Source: Phyto melanocephala
Lineage: Eukaryota > Arthropoda > Insecta > Diptera > Rhinophoridae
DNA length: 64,000 bases
Reading direction: 5' to 3'
NCBI GenBank assembly: GCA_941918925.1
Contig: OW799233.1
Coordinates: forward strand, 82,218,055 to 82,282,054
Shown here: piece after piece, positions 47,415 to 59,540 of the stretch
How the letters are laid out: each line of letters starts with the position of its first letter
Position numbering within the stretch: position 1 is the first letter of the stretch
Made by a program: the position numbers and the translations under genes
The notes under the pieces: model-generated
Database searches by the model: none
The model's input: only the letters and a program-made list of their open reading frames with translations
What the model was told of the DNA's origin: nothing

Positions 47415-47710
47415 TTTATACTTTTCACATTGAGTAAAGGTATATTAGGCTTGTCATTCCGTGCGAAATTTTTGCAATATTCATTTTCAACCCTATAAAG
47501 TATATATGTATATGTATTTGGAAAGTTCATGAATATAGGAGTCGATTGAGTATTACTCGTCTGTTCGTGTGTATGCTAAAATCAATTTTACATACCAAAT
47601 ATTTAGTACCAAAATATCAAAAATATTTGGAAACAGATCGGTATTGAAATTCAGCATAATTTCCCAATAACATTCTGAGATATGAGCAAATGAACACAAC
47701 TGACTCTTTC
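47415..47710 (+). mobile_element. INE-1-like family A fragment
   Basis: TTTATACTTTTCACATTGAG, GGCTTGTCATTCCGTGCGAA, AACCCTATAAAGTATATATG, GAGTCGATTGAG and TGAGATATGAGCAAATGAAC follow the order of the 4251 copy. The 3' half is missing. Confidence 0.75.
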
Positions 47711-48069
47711 CAGCCCTAGGATAATTTATAGGCACGATTGTGACTAATTATAGAAACGACGCGCTTAAGATACCAAATTATAAGTCGTGGTTTAAAAAAA
47801 TATTTCTGAGAAAAAAGACGAATAAATCAGTTTGAAAATAACTGAGATATAAGCACTTAAAAGTTCTGCAACAAATGTTTCATAATACAGATCCCAATAG
47901 CATTATTAAAGTTTTGTTTTACAACACATTTAGGTATCTCCATATGTTTAGTATAAGAAATTTTTAAATTTTTTAATCATACGAGTAGCATATATGGATT
48001 ATTAATTGCGCCAATTAAGAAAAAATATTTATGTCTGTTTTTATAATTTTTCTTTAAAATAAAGACTGG

Positions 48070-48196
48070 GGCCGAATTACGGCATTCGAACGTGATCGAA
48101 ATTGTAAAATTCGTATTAGAATCTCTATACCTACAGCACAGCGAACTCGATCGTTCGAGTAAAATTTCGATCGTGATCGAATGCCGTAATTCGGCC
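48070..48196. mobile_element. Hairpin-type MITE, 127 bp
   Basis: GGCCGAATTACGGCATTCGA at the left is repeated exactly in reverse at the right, and the match continues through GTGATCGAAAT with few differences. The arms leave about 40 bp of loop. I cannot define a target duplication with confidence. Confidence 0.65.
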
Positions 48197-48199
48197 TCT

Positions 48200-50090
48200 G
48201 TTTTATGAGATCCGTGATGTATTAATTAAAAATCATAGTCATTATTCCAATAAGACAATAAGTTTTTGCTCTATAGGTTTCTATAAAGTTGTTAAAAAAA
48301 AGTTGACAAATCGCCTGATGCTAGTTTTGATTTGCGGGTTTGCAATGTTGTTATGATCCAAAATTTAGCTTATATCGACTTAAGCAGTTATAACTTTTTG
48401 TCACAGATATGTACATATTAGCATTATTAGCACTGATATGGTATTACATACTTATAGTAACTTTATATTTAATATCAGTATTTGAGTTTCAAACTACTTG
48501 TTATAACCATTAATATAAGGTCGATACAAGCGTGTTTTTATTTCTAAATATATAATTCACAGAAATAAAATATAACTGGATGTCACAATTTATGACAAAA
48601 TTATGTCCTGAAAATGTTAGCCTCTTTTACTTACTTTACTTTTAATAAAGAACTGTTCTACCACCAAGAATATAATCATTAATTTTATTTCAGTGGATAA
48701 AACAGTTGTATTTACCAACTGACAAACAGTCTGCAAGTTTAATATTACAACGGCTTCGTTGAAACTGTTTACCACTTGTATGATTTCACCACAATAGGTG
48801 TTTGCCTTTGCTAATGTATTCAATTGAATGGTGCTCTTTTTAGTCAATAGATGGCACCGTCTCTCGAGTTATAAATGGGAGGAGTTTTAAAATCATAATG
48901 GCTGCCACTAATAATAATGGCTGCTAAGTATTCAACTGAAACACCAATAAAAACGTTAATATGTACTGTTTACAGAATACAATCCTTAAAGCCAAGGGAT
49001 TTTTCACATGTGAGAAATTACGAAAAAAAAATGTTCACTCCTCTTTAGCAAACGTATTCTGAAAATAGTACATAGATTAATTAATTTGAACTGTTCGATA
49101 AAATATTTATCAAACTAAAAATATATATTTTATTTTTAATTTCTACTTTTTTGTGATTTGTAGAAACATTTTTTTTTAATAATAATATATTATATAAAAT
49201 TATCCGTCGTATTGTGGGATATTTTGCTAAAAGACGAACAAAAGTCTATAAATGTGATAGAACTGGTACTTGAATGCATCCTAATTTTAAATTGATTAGA
49301 AATAAAACTTGGAAAAGAATCACTTCTTAGGGTTTAAAAATTACTACATACTTAAATTTTTAAATTTAAATATTTTTCAGCATTAATTTCGATGATTTTG
49401 CATAAAATTCTATCAAAAGTTATATTTAGTAAGTTAATAACTACATTGGTTAAATGGATAATTCTTGCCGAGTAGTTTTAATTCATTTGAGAAAACAAGT
49501 CTGTACCACCTATTAAAAAAATACGACCTAGAGGTTGAAAATCAAAGGATAATAATAATATTATTGAAACTTTGTGTAGTTTTGTTTTTATTAACTGGCA
49601 CTTTCTAAAGTTATTTGGAAGTCAGCTTATGTTGAACCTTTCTTGGGTTCATATTTCTATAAATTAACAAAAATAAATGTTATATAAGTTATATAAATGT
49701 ACATATGAATATGAATTACATAACAAAATATGATGTGCATGGGTTCATAAATAAATAAATTAAAGCATCACCACCAGCTTCTACTATGGCTGGTTTAACA
49801 ACATTTAAACAATTTAATTTTCTCTATATATATATTTTGACTTGATGTTATTTCCTAAAGTAAATCCAATAAACTATGAACACCAAATCTAAATTAGAAA
49901 AAACGAAAACAAAACATCTTTTAAAAGAGCGTTTAAATTACTACACCACATTCCTTTTGATTTGTATTTTATACCAAATACAAAAAACCATCTGTGTGAA
50001 AAACAATTTGTATCAACATGCATTATTTTTTTTATTTTTTGTTTTTGTTGTAGGTAGACATATTATTTGCGCGTGTGTTAGTAGCAACTG
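48200..50090. other. AT-rich DNA without a recognisable gene
   Basis: Open frames on both strands here (longest 90 codons at 49876) are low-complexity and unlike any protein I know. No element boundary seen. Confidence 0.45.
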
Positions 50091-50092
50091 TA

Positions 50093-50437
50093 CCCGGTGG
50101 CGAATGTTATCAGAATTTATCGTAAAAAACGTCATAGATGACAAGTGATGATTTTGTTTCGGCGTCATATAGGAATTTTTAAAGTAAATGTCCAAACATT
50201 CATATATTACTAAAGTTGATTTTGTCTCGTAGGCCTCTGCGTATTACTAAGCCCTAGCAGACAAAATCATCATGATTCATTGGCGCACTCTTTTGTACAA
50301 AAATGTTGCCTTGCCTTTGTTTGTGTCATTGTGACGTGAATTCATCATTGAAATTTGCATTTACGATAATTTTGTGCTAATTTTGATTCATTGATGAAAA
50401 TGTTATTATGACGATGTCGCTCAAATTCGCCACAGGG
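50093..50437. mobile_element. Possible MITE with TA duplication
   Basis: CCCGGTGGCGAATGTT (left) and CCCTGTGGCGAATTTG (right, reversed) match at 13 of 16 positions, flanked by TA (50091-50092, 50438-50439). Internal TGATGATTTTGT / ACAAAATCATCATGA stretches add symmetry. 345 bp, non-coding. Confidence 0.5.
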
Positions 50438-50439
50438 TA

Positions 50440-51500
50440 ATAGGATTTAGATTGCACACATCTGCAGGAAAATTCCCTTTTAATTGTATACAAATATTTT
50501 TTTTTATATCGGTCGTATACGTACTATGAGCATAAACAGCAAAATAAAAAATATACATGATTGTTAATACAGCATAGATTTTCTATCGGGCTTACATCTG
50601 GAGATTGAAGTGGTGTTTCCATCTATTTTGGGACATTGTACAGGAACCAAAGTTTAGTATTCGTGGCGGTATGTTTGGGATCTTGTGTAAAAATTAAAAT
50701 TTGGCGGCAGATTAATTCTTTGTACCCAGGAGGACAACTGTGTTTTTTTTTTTTAAATTTCAATATATTTTTGGTGATTCATCTATAACACAAGGCAACA
50801 AAATTTTCAAAATTTTAAAGGCTTCAAAAACCACTATGAAATATTGATGTATTATGGTTCCAGTAGTACAAATATCGTCCAAATTATAAATTTTATGGAG
50901 AGTTTTTTTTTAATTTTTAATTAAAATTCAATATTTTTTTTAGACGCTTCTCTACGTAATCAAAGATCACTTAAAAACGGTTAGTCCAATCTTATTTAAA
51001 TAAACTTTGAACAATTTAGATTTATATAGCCTTTAATCCGTTTATAATCGGCTCAGTAGTTTCGGAGTTATAATAAAAAATTAAAGCAAAAAATATATTT
51101 TTTACGTGAAAATATGAATTTGTTTTGTTTTCAAAAAATCATGAAAATTCGAAAATATTTAAGAACATTGAATTAAATTATATTCCATAGCAAATAAAAG
51201 TATTGAAATATATTGAAGATTAAAAAAATAAAATATTAACAAAATAATAATTATATATTAATATTTTATTCGAACGTTCCAATATGTTAAATTTTAATAT
51301 GAATCATTTTTATTTTGCCTTAAGTTCATTTATTCTCTTTTAGTGAGCACTCAGTTTTTGAAGCAATTTTATATATAATTTTAATTTAATATTTAAGTAT
51401 CTATTTGTAGTTAAAACATATTATGATTCATCTTGCAAGTAATTATTATAAAGTTATTGAGATATTAAGCAATTATTTTATTACTTACTTATTTCAGACC
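50440..51500. other. AT-rich DNA without a recognisable gene
   Basis: Nothing supportable on either strand. It starts with a dispersed TTTAGATTGCACACATCTGC segment shared with about 28450. Confidence 0.45.
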
Positions 51501-51507
51501 TATTTAC

Positions 51508-51710
51508 CTTCCAGAGGTTTCCTGCAAAGGTTTCACCATCTCGTAATGTCTTGGATCTTAGTCTGAGATTTTCAAGGGTATATTCTATTATCTTTAAAAA
51601 TGCTGTTATTGTATCCTGTGATTCGTCTTTCTCAAAAAACTTGTCTTGCAATAAAATTAACGGACGTTCTGCAAACGTTACACTACCGTCTAATCGTGTT
51701 CCTCTCGATT
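51508..51710 (-). CDS. Unidentified exon-like open segment
   Basis: On the minus strand an acceptor-like AAACAG (AG at 51711-51712) opens a 203-nt segment with no stop. It encodes SRGTRLDGSVTFAERPLILL then QDKFFEKDESQDTITAFLK, IIEYTLENLRLRSKTLRDGE and TFAGNLWK, ending at a donor-like AAG|GTAAAT. The composition is that of a soluble, alpha-helical, charged protein, unlike the AT-noise frames around it. Just upstream, RLAELELEITLLGDLNSESL can be read in another frame, so a frameshift is an alternative to splicing. It follows a decayed reverse transcriptase, so it may be transposon-derived. Family not recognised. Confidence 0.4.
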
Positions 51711-51779
51711 CTGTTTACTAGCGATTCGGAATTTAGGTCACCTAATAATGTAATTTCTAACTCTAACTCGGCGAGTCTT

Positions 51780-52140
51780 ACCTCCACTCGTCATGAGCCC
51801 TACTTTTTCTTTTTGTTGCTAAAGCCCGCTGTTCGCATCCATATGTTAGTGTTAAAACATTAGTTGATTCTGGAATTAACTTCTTTATCGATATTTCCAT
51901 CTTCGCTTACCACTACTCCTATCAAATGAAAATGGTTAACTTGTTTTAATATTTGAGCGCCAATAAATATACAATTAGTAGACTTCTTGCGACTTATAAC
52001 CATCATTTCAGAAATCATATTTTCGTCATCTCATCTGTAAAGGTACTAAGATTGCATTGTACATTTGCTTCAAAGTTTGAAAATAGATCTACATTGTCCG
52101 CGCATGCAAGAAAATACATTTTTAATGGATTTATATTTTA
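51780..52140 (-). pseudogene. Decayed non-LTR reverse transcriptase fragment
   Basis: Minus-strand fragments in order: ACADNVDLFSNF (remnant of the catalytic ADD box, about 52070-52110), then AQILKQVNHFHLIGVVVSED continuing GNIDKEVNSRIN (51867-51958). After a frame change comes VLTLTYGCEQRALATK. This is the palm-to-thumb order of RTE/CR1-like non-LTR elements, where (F)xYLGxxxSxDGxIDKEIxxRI and YGCExW are typical. Several stops; no ends visible. Confidence 0.6.
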
Positions 52141-52144
52141 GCAA

Positions 52145-53215
52145 TCAGCTGTGGTGTCATTGCCGATGTGCATTGTTTTTAACATTACTACTTAGTATAT
52201 TTAGTTGCTTTAGAGATTACCTTATCGGACTCTTTGTGTCATTAAAAATTCTTCGGAAGATACGTCCCCCATTCTTAGATAATTTCGGTTTATTTTTAGA
52301 ACCTTTGCATTCTTCTAATGAGTACATGATTGATCCTCATCCTTTGGTGATTTTCTCACATATGGACATTTCCATGAATATGTCAACCACGACTGTAAAA
52401 ATAAAAACTCTTGAAAGTTTTTCAATATAAGTTTAAAAAGGTTCAAAAAAAACACTCAAATTTGACTATTCGCAGGTATTAAGAGCTTATAAAATTATTT
52501 TAAGAGCAATAATAAGAGTTTAATCTGATTATCTCTTTGACTTAGTTGAAAGAATTGCAATCAGCTATTTTTTTTAAGCGACTTAATTGTAAAAATAAAT
52601 TGTAATTGTAAATATGCTTTAAAATTAAAGTAACAACAACAATTAACAAGATCCACATGAAAAAAGAAAATATAGAGTCCAATTAGCGGTATTTGCTTTG
52701 ATTTCCCTTGGATGTTATTTTTAATGTCACGTACGTCGTGCAAAAACATTATTTGTCTCCGTCATTCGTATTTGGACAGTCGCAAGAGCACCTAATTTAG
52801 AATTTAATTTTTTTTCTTAACATAATATAAATTTTATTACCTAAGAATACTATTAGAGAAAAATATGTCACGAACGATATTAAATTGAATTTTTAAAAAA
52901 ATCATTTAAAGATTGTTTTCAATAATGTATGATGGATTTTAAATGAAAAATATTTGGTTGAGTGTAAGAAATTAAAAAAAGAAAAAATACTTCACAAGAT
53001 TCGCAGATTTTTTCATATTTCCATATATATCTCAAAATCACTTCTGTTTTATGTCACGTACGATATATTTTTATTTTTCTGGATATTTTAGACAACAATA
53101 TCTATATACATATATATATGTCCTTTTTTTTTTATTTTAACAATAACCATACAAGATACATATGTATAAGTATGTTATATAAAAAGAATAAAAGTTTATA
53201 GTGAACATAGGGCGT
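52145..53215. other. AT-rich DNA without a recognisable gene
   Basis: No supportable gene or element ends. Confidence 0.45.
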
Positions 53216-53219
53216 TTAC

Positions 53220-53650
53220 AATTTCCCTCTTCGATCCCTAGCAAGATACTTAATTTGATTCCATGACTTATTAACAATATTGCATTCTTGTTTGACAGCT
53301 TTTATCTACGTAGGGCGTGGTCTTCCAGGTCTACGATGGCCAGGAGGGTTCCATTGAAGTGCTGATCGGGTGATATAATTTTCAGGTATTCTCAAAATAT
53401 GACCAATCCATGTCCATTAACGTTTCTTTTTTTCGTTTTCAATTGGAATGTTGCTTGTAACTTTTAAGAGGTCTATCGTTGATATGGTGTTTGGCCAGAA
53501 AATACAAAGAACCCGGCGCAAGCAACGGATTTAAAACCCTTGAAGTTTTCTTAAATTGGACTGTTTTATTTCCCATGTAGTTGAGCCATACAACAGCACA
53601 GACTTTACACTGCAGTCAACAATGATTTGAATATAATTATTTTTTTTTAA
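53220..53650 (-). pseudogene. Decayed non-LTR retrotransposon ORF2 C-terminus
   Basis: Minus-strand fragments SVLLYGSTTWEIKQSNLRKL, WTWIGHILRIPENYITRSAL, QWNPPGHRRPGRPRPT and SWNQIKYLARDRRGN follow the order of the WRWIGHTLRK...RGRPxxTWRR...LAQDRxxWR tail in a non-LTR (RTE-like) group. Stops and frame changes occur between blocks. It is a separate copy from the fragment at 51780, since both contain the YG-C/S-E/T-x-W region. Confidence 0.65.
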
Positions 53651-53659
53651 ATAAAGTAC

Positions 53660-54320
53660 CCTTTGAATGGATCATAAGTATCTAATTTTGTTACAGTTGC
53701 TCTTACTTTTGCAAAAATTACTCCACTTTATAGGAGTACAAATGTCACGTACGATGAAATGGAAATGCCCATATGGCACAATTTTACTGTTGTACTCTAT
53801 AGCTTTTTCGGATAGTTGACGTTTTGTAAAAATGAAATCTCGATTGGCCTAAAATCACATTGTTCCTCTTCCAGCTGAAGAATGATCTGCTTTGTACGTT
53901 AATTGTTCGGTTTGAATTCTTGAATACAACTAATACAGGGATGGGAAATACAATTTCTTCGCAGAATCAAAAAAAAAATATTGTAGGATTTTTTTCCTCC
54001 AAAATTAAAATATGTATATGTATATCGTCAAATTTTTTTCACTCCTTTGTTGATGCTTTTTTTATAATAAAATGTTTGCTACAAATTATTGTAAAATCAT
54101 TTTTATAACTCAACAGAAGCAGGGTTGAATCAACTTTCCAACACACAACAGACAAAACAGAAATTATGTTCACAAGTAAATAGAACTAAAACTGTATTTT
54201 ATGTCCACTTCACCAAATACAATGGAATATTATGAGTTGAACAAATAACTTAATTAATTTGGCTCACAAGATTAATTGTTGGCCAAAAATATATGTTTAA
54301 GATATTTTTAATATTTATTT
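53660..54320. other. AT-rich DNA without a recognisable gene
   Basis: No supportable feature on either strand. Confidence 0.45.
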
Positions 54321-54322
54321 GT

Positions 54323-55025
54323 TACTAGCCAAACCCGGCGCGCGTTGCTACGCCCCTTAATGAATCGAAATGCATTCTGAATTTTAATTGAATATCAAGT
54401 GCAAAAAGCTAAATATTATAATTTTTTTATGGGCGTGGCATTGCCTTTTTTTCTAATCACGAAATTGTAAAGTCATAACAGCTTAATATGTGTGCAAAGT
54501 TTCAGAAGAATCGGACCAGTGGAAGTACCTCAAAATTATAATTGTTTTTATGGGCGTGGCCCTGCCCACTTTTCTAATCACGAAATTGTAAAGTCATAAT
54601 AGCTCAATATGTGTGCAAAGTTTCAGAATAATCGGTCTAGTGCAAGAATCTCAAAATGATACCTATTTTTTATGGTCGTGGCAGTGCCCACTTTTCTATT
54701 CACGAAATTATTTAGTTATGACAGCTCGATATGTGTGCAAAGTTTCAGAAAAATCGGTCAAGTGCAAGTACCTCAAAATTAAAACCTTTTTTTATGGGCG
54801 TGGCCCTGCCCACTTTTCTAATCACGAAATTATATGGTTATGACAGCTCGATATGTGTGCAAAGTTTCAGAAAAATCGGTCAAGTGCAAGTAGCTAAAAC
54901 TGATAACTAATTTTTATGGGCGTGGCCCCGCCCACTTTTTTCCAACCATAAACACTCCCTGGTATGTGTACAACAACTTGCCAAAGTTTGAGTCCGATCG
55001 GTTTTACAGTTTCGGAGTCTATAGC

Positions 55026-55070
<45 letters not shown>

Positions 55071-55091
55071 TTCACTTTTATATATATAGAT
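54323..55091 (+). repeat. TATATATAGAT-ending repeat (family C), longest copy
   Basis: Starts ACTAGCCAAACCCGGCGCGC then GTTGCTACGCCCC. Five modules with GGGCGTGGC (or GGTCGTGGC) at 54431, 54552, 54674, 54796 and 54918 (period 121-122) follow. The end is GTTTTACAGTTTCGGAGTCT, a (CA)n run at 55027-55065 and TTTCACTTTTATATATATAG. No coding capacity. This is the reference copy for the 7312 and 18241 fragments. Confidence 0.8.
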
Positions 55092-56260
55092 ATTAATTTG
55101 AAAAAAACCGTGTTACAAAAAATAATAAAAATCAAATAAATAAATTTTTAGGCAAATATATTTTTTCTGTATGGAGAGTAAATTAATTTTCCTTCACACT
55201 GAAATTATTTAAACTTTACTTACATACATAAATATAGAAATTTATAAAAATAATCCAGAAACTTGTAATTGTAATAAAGTTTTTTCCTATTGTACTATGC
55301 CAGTGGCAACGATGTACATGATCATAAATTTTATTGTTAAATCTAAAGGATCATTATCGAGTTCCCAGAACTAAAAGTGTTTTTATTTATTTATACTGCA
55401 TTATTATTTTATTAAAACAAAAAGACATTCTGAGGAAGAAACAACTTAGACATCTTAAAGACAATTTTTTTCATTTAAAACATTTTTTCAATCTACAAAC
55501 TGTTTTTCTTTTTTTTTTTTGCTTTAAGGTATTTTACGATTATTACCAATCATTATCATAAAACTGACTGAACTTGTGTATCTAAATATGTGAATAGTTA
55601 GTACAACATGTGTTGTTCAGTTTGGTACAATTTATGACCATTTATGTGGCAGCATCAAATAAAAAGTATTGTCGTCATAGTCAGAATAAAAAGAAAACAG
55701 TTTTTGTTAGACAGAATTACGCAACCGAATACAAATAATAACTGACAGGGTTAAATGATCTATTTTAAATGGGAAAATCTACTTGTAAAAAAGGATTTAT
55801 TCGTTCGTTGATCTTTTTTAACCTTGAACTAGTTTCTAGTGAAATCATAAATATACAAACACTAACACTCTTACACACATAGATACACAGAGTCACATAA
55901 ACATTATGCAAAAGTGTGAAACGATCTTATTTTACCTTAATTATTGCTGTCTTTATTGTTGCTGTTGTTGTCGGCATGAAGATGATCATGACAATGATAA
56001 TGAGAATGGTAACTTAATGGGTCCATAAAATGGAAAGAGTTAATAAAAATAGTTTTTTCTCTAAATTTGTATGGAGAGAGTTGTATGTAATGATTTTGCA
56101 CTAGATATTGACAAGGTCGTTTAGAAAATCTAGTAAATGATCTAATACAATTCGTTGCACAACTATAAATGCTCCTTGTTTTTTTCGTTTCCTTCTTATA
56201 CACTTTGTTTACTTTATTTTTTTAAAATAAATAACTTTAATATTAACGTGTTACACTTTA
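55092..56260. other. AT-rich DNA without a recognisable gene
   Basis: Nothing supportable on either strand. Confidence 0.45.
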
Positions 56261-56264
56261 ACAC

Positions 56265-57210
56265 TTTAACTTTCGGCTGTGCCGAATTTTCGATACCCAC
56301 CACCAAATTTGTGAACTTTTATAGCACAAAATGAATTATTTTTTTATTTACAGTAATCGCTATGGAATACTTAATCTCTAGTAAAATATAAAATATAATA
56401 AAAGAAAATACATAATATATCACTTTCTTTGTATACCTTCGATATGCTAGTAAAATGTTTTCGTAAATTTAGTCTTTTTTTTCAATATAGTTTCTGCTAA
56501 TAAATAAAACTGAGATATTTCAATATAGTCCTTTATTACTCAAAAATATTTATTCATAAAGAAATTATATGAAATTGAAATAAAACGTTACATCGGAGGT
56601 GGGCGTGCCATATTTATTTTCCGTACGTAAAAAAATTTTGACCAAAAAGCAATGTTTGCAAAATTTCAGAATCGTACATCTAATTTTGGCAGTTCTGTAA
56701 CATTTTAAATTTCAAATATACCGACAAATACACTGTTCGGTATAAATTTTCGTACATTTTGATCTATAACTTGTTTCTTAATTCATAGATTTAGGAAATT
56801 TTCGGAAAAATATATTTATTTTACTCGACTCTACGTTGATGTGTTTAGACACAATTACATTTTATTTGATGTTGGAAGGACACGGTTTTTTCGACCTACT
56901 CTTGCATTCCGAGCTATAACTCTCTTCCTAATATTCCGATTTAGACCATTTTCAATACCAAACAAAACTTGTATATAAGAAAGATTCTGGCAATATTGGA
57001 GCCGCCTGGCTTTTTCGGTCCGACCTCTATCGTGCTTTCAACAGACGGATATACGGATGGACGGACGGACATAGTTAGATCATCATCAAATCAAACCCCG
57101 ATTCAGAATATATATACTTTATGGGATCTAAAATGGATATTTCGATATGTTACAAACGGAATGACAAAATGAATATACCCCCACCATTTTTTTGGTGGCG
57201 GGTATAAAAA
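56265..57210 (-). mobile_element. INE-1-like element, family B
   Basis: Left TTTCGGCTGTGCCGAATTTT then CGATACCCACCACCAAAT; right ATACCCCCACCATTTTTTTG then GTGGCGGGTATAAAAA. It contains ACATCGGAGGTGGGCGTGCC and GGATGGACGGACGGACATAG. The AACAAGTAAGAGC tip is degraded. Confidence 0.8.
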
Positions 57211-57474
57211 AGGCGATGTTTGATCTTAAATATTTCGAAAAAGTTTAAAAGGAAACGAATTTAATAAAAGGCGGTTTTAGAAAATAGAATCAGCTAATAT
57301 AAAAACAATATCAAATAAGGGAGTAATGATCTTACAAAAAGGATGTTCTTTAATGTACAACAAATTGGCTTTATTACGACATTTATGTTTTCATTTTGAA
57401 CATGTAGAACTTATGATTTTACACAAGATCTTAATGAACAAATAACTGTTTGGCCTAATGTTTCCTTTTTTTAG

Positions 57475-57709
57475 AGAATTGTTCGATGTGCTGATGACAT
57501 ATAGCGATGTTGAATTAGCAAAACAAAGCTCAAATAACTATCCCATCCGATTGGGGTCTCGATTAAGATTTTACTTTAAAAAACCAAAAGTGAACTACAG
57601 ACATACGATTATCGAAATAAATTTAAATAATGTGCAAACGTTGTACATCGAAGACAAAGGCGGTCATTTCACGGATTATTTAAAAAAGTTCAAGTACCAT
57701 GAAAACTAA
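57475..57709 (+). CDS. Unidentified exon-like open segment
   Basis: A pyrimidine-rich acceptor (CCTTTTTTTAG, AG at 57473-57474) opens 78 codons to a TAA. They read ELFDVLMTYSDVELAKQSSN then NYPIRLGSRLRFYFKKPKVN, YRHTIIEINLNNVQTLYIED and KGGHFTDYLKKFKYHEN. The composition (charged, aromatic, varied) is protein-like and contrasts with neighbouring noise. It is sandwiched between two INE-1-like copies. I do not recognise the family. It could be a last coding exon, a transposon remnant or chance. Confidence 0.35.
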
Positions 57710-57849
57710 ATGTACTCAATTAAAGTGTATAGAAGACTACATCACTAGACAACAAGTAAGAGCACTATATTCGGCTGTGCCGAATCTTTTATACCCACCA
57801 CCAAATGGAATAATCTCTTACTAATAAAATATGTATCACTTTCTTTGTA

Positions 57850-58465
57850 GAGGGCGGTTAAATTTTAAGGGCCCATGTTGAAGGTGAACTACACATAGTC
57901 TTTAAATTTGTTTTCTGCATTTCACTAGACATTTCTCAATCTCAAACTTAATCAAATTGATCCGTGGAAAGATACGCAACTTAGCAACGCTTTAAAGTTA
58001 TTCAGGATTTTTATAAAAATGGGCGTTCAAATTAGAATTCATTTTGTGCACTTCGCAATTCTTTTGATCAACATAATCGTTCAAATTCGTCCACAATCGG
58101 GAGAATTGTAACAAATATTTAAATTTCTGCAAAACAGGTCTGTATAAAATGTTAGAAAATCTGTGAATGCCTTCTTAGTGCGTTGAATGGGAGCCACTGC
58201 TGGTTTTTGCTATAGTGTGGCAAAAGAGCAGTCAACCTCGACTCATCATCATGCCCAACAATTGAGCATCAATATTGTCATTGAAAATTTGGACTCAGAT
58301 AGAGGAGCGGCACCAAGGATGAGGGGGGGCATTTGGCTGATATTTTGTTAAATACATAATTGAACCATACAAATATTATCATTATAAAAAGGAATGATAA
58401 TAATTTCTTAAATAATTTGTGTTTTATTTAAATTCAACATCGGTCCTTAAAATTTAACCACCCTT
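57850..58465 (+). mobile_element. Mariner deletion derivative inside INE-1-like element
   Basis: Near-identical in length (616 vs 615 bp), orientation and position to the copy at 21715-22329. It has the same terminal repeats (GAGGGCGGTTAAATTTTAAG here) and TA flanks (57848-57849, 58466-58467). Decayed mariner N-terminal and C-terminal pieces remain, including GHLADIL near the right end in one frame. It was evidently copied along with its INE-1-like host. Confidence 0.75.
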
Positions 58466-58539
58466 TATAACTTCGATATGCTGCTAAAATGCTTTTGTAA
58501 ATGTAGTCTTTCAATGAAAGGGGGCATTAAAGTAGGCGT

Positions 58540-59540
58540 GTCAATAAAGTTTCTGCTAACAAATACAACTTAGATATTTCAATATAGTCCTTTATTATTC
58601 CAAAATCTTTATTAATAGAGAAATTATATGAGTTTTAGGTAAAACGTTATATGGGAGGTGGGCGTAAAAGTGGGCGTGGCACCTTAATTTTCTGGCACAG
58701 TAATGACATTGGCTAGGGGGATATACGTAGCAAATTTTATCATCATACCTCTAATTTTGGCGGTTTTATGAGCTTTTAAATTTCATTAACGGTAGATAAC
58801 GTTTAAAGTGGGCGTTATAGTAGGCGTGTCAAAGTTATTTTTGCGAATGAGTACAACTTAGGTGTTTTAATATTGTCCTTTATTATTCCAAAATCTTTAT
58901 TAATAGAGAAATTATGTGAATTTTAGGTAAAACGTTATATGGGAGGTGGGCGTAAAAGTGGGCGCGGCACCTTAATTTTCTGGCACAGTAATGACACTGC
59001 CTAGGGGGATATACGTAGCAAATTTTATCATCATATGTCTAATTTTGGCGGTTTTATGAGCTTTTAAATTTCATTAACGGTAGATAACGTTAAAAGTGGG
59101 CGTTATAGTAGGCGTGTCAAAGTTATTTTTGCGAATGAGTACAACTTAGGTGTTTTAATATTGTCCTTTATTATTCCAAAATCTTTATTAATAGAGAAAT
59201 TATATGAATTTTAGGTAAAACGTTATATGGGAGGTGGGCGTTAAAGTGGGCGTGGCACCTGGAATAGTAATGATATTGCCTAGGGGGATATACGTAGCAA
59301 ATTTTATCATCATACCTCTAATTTTGGCAGTTTTATGAGCTTTTAAATTTCATTAACGGTAGATAACGTGAAAAGTGGGCGTTATAGTAGGCGTGTCAAA
59401 GTTATTTTTGCGAATGAGTACAACTTAGGTGTTTCAATATAGCCCTTTGTTATTCCAAAATCTTTATTAATAGAGAAATTATATGAATTTTAGGTAAAAC
59501 GTTATATGGGAGGTGGGCGTATAAGTGGGCGTGGCACAAG
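58540..59540. repeat. Approximately 280-288 bp tandem repeat within INE-1-like element
   Basis: About 3.3 units. The marker GGTAGATAAC starts at 58791, 59079 and 59358 (periods 288 and 279). Each unit has TTATATGGGAGGTGGGCGTA, GGCACCTTAATTTTCTGGCA and AGGGGGATATACGTAGCAAA. The copy at 21452 has only one such unit. Confidence 0.85.

Noticed and set aside
55027..55065. (CA)n run as an independent locus
   Set aside because: It is an expanded internal part of the family C repeat; the other copies have shorter runs at the same place.
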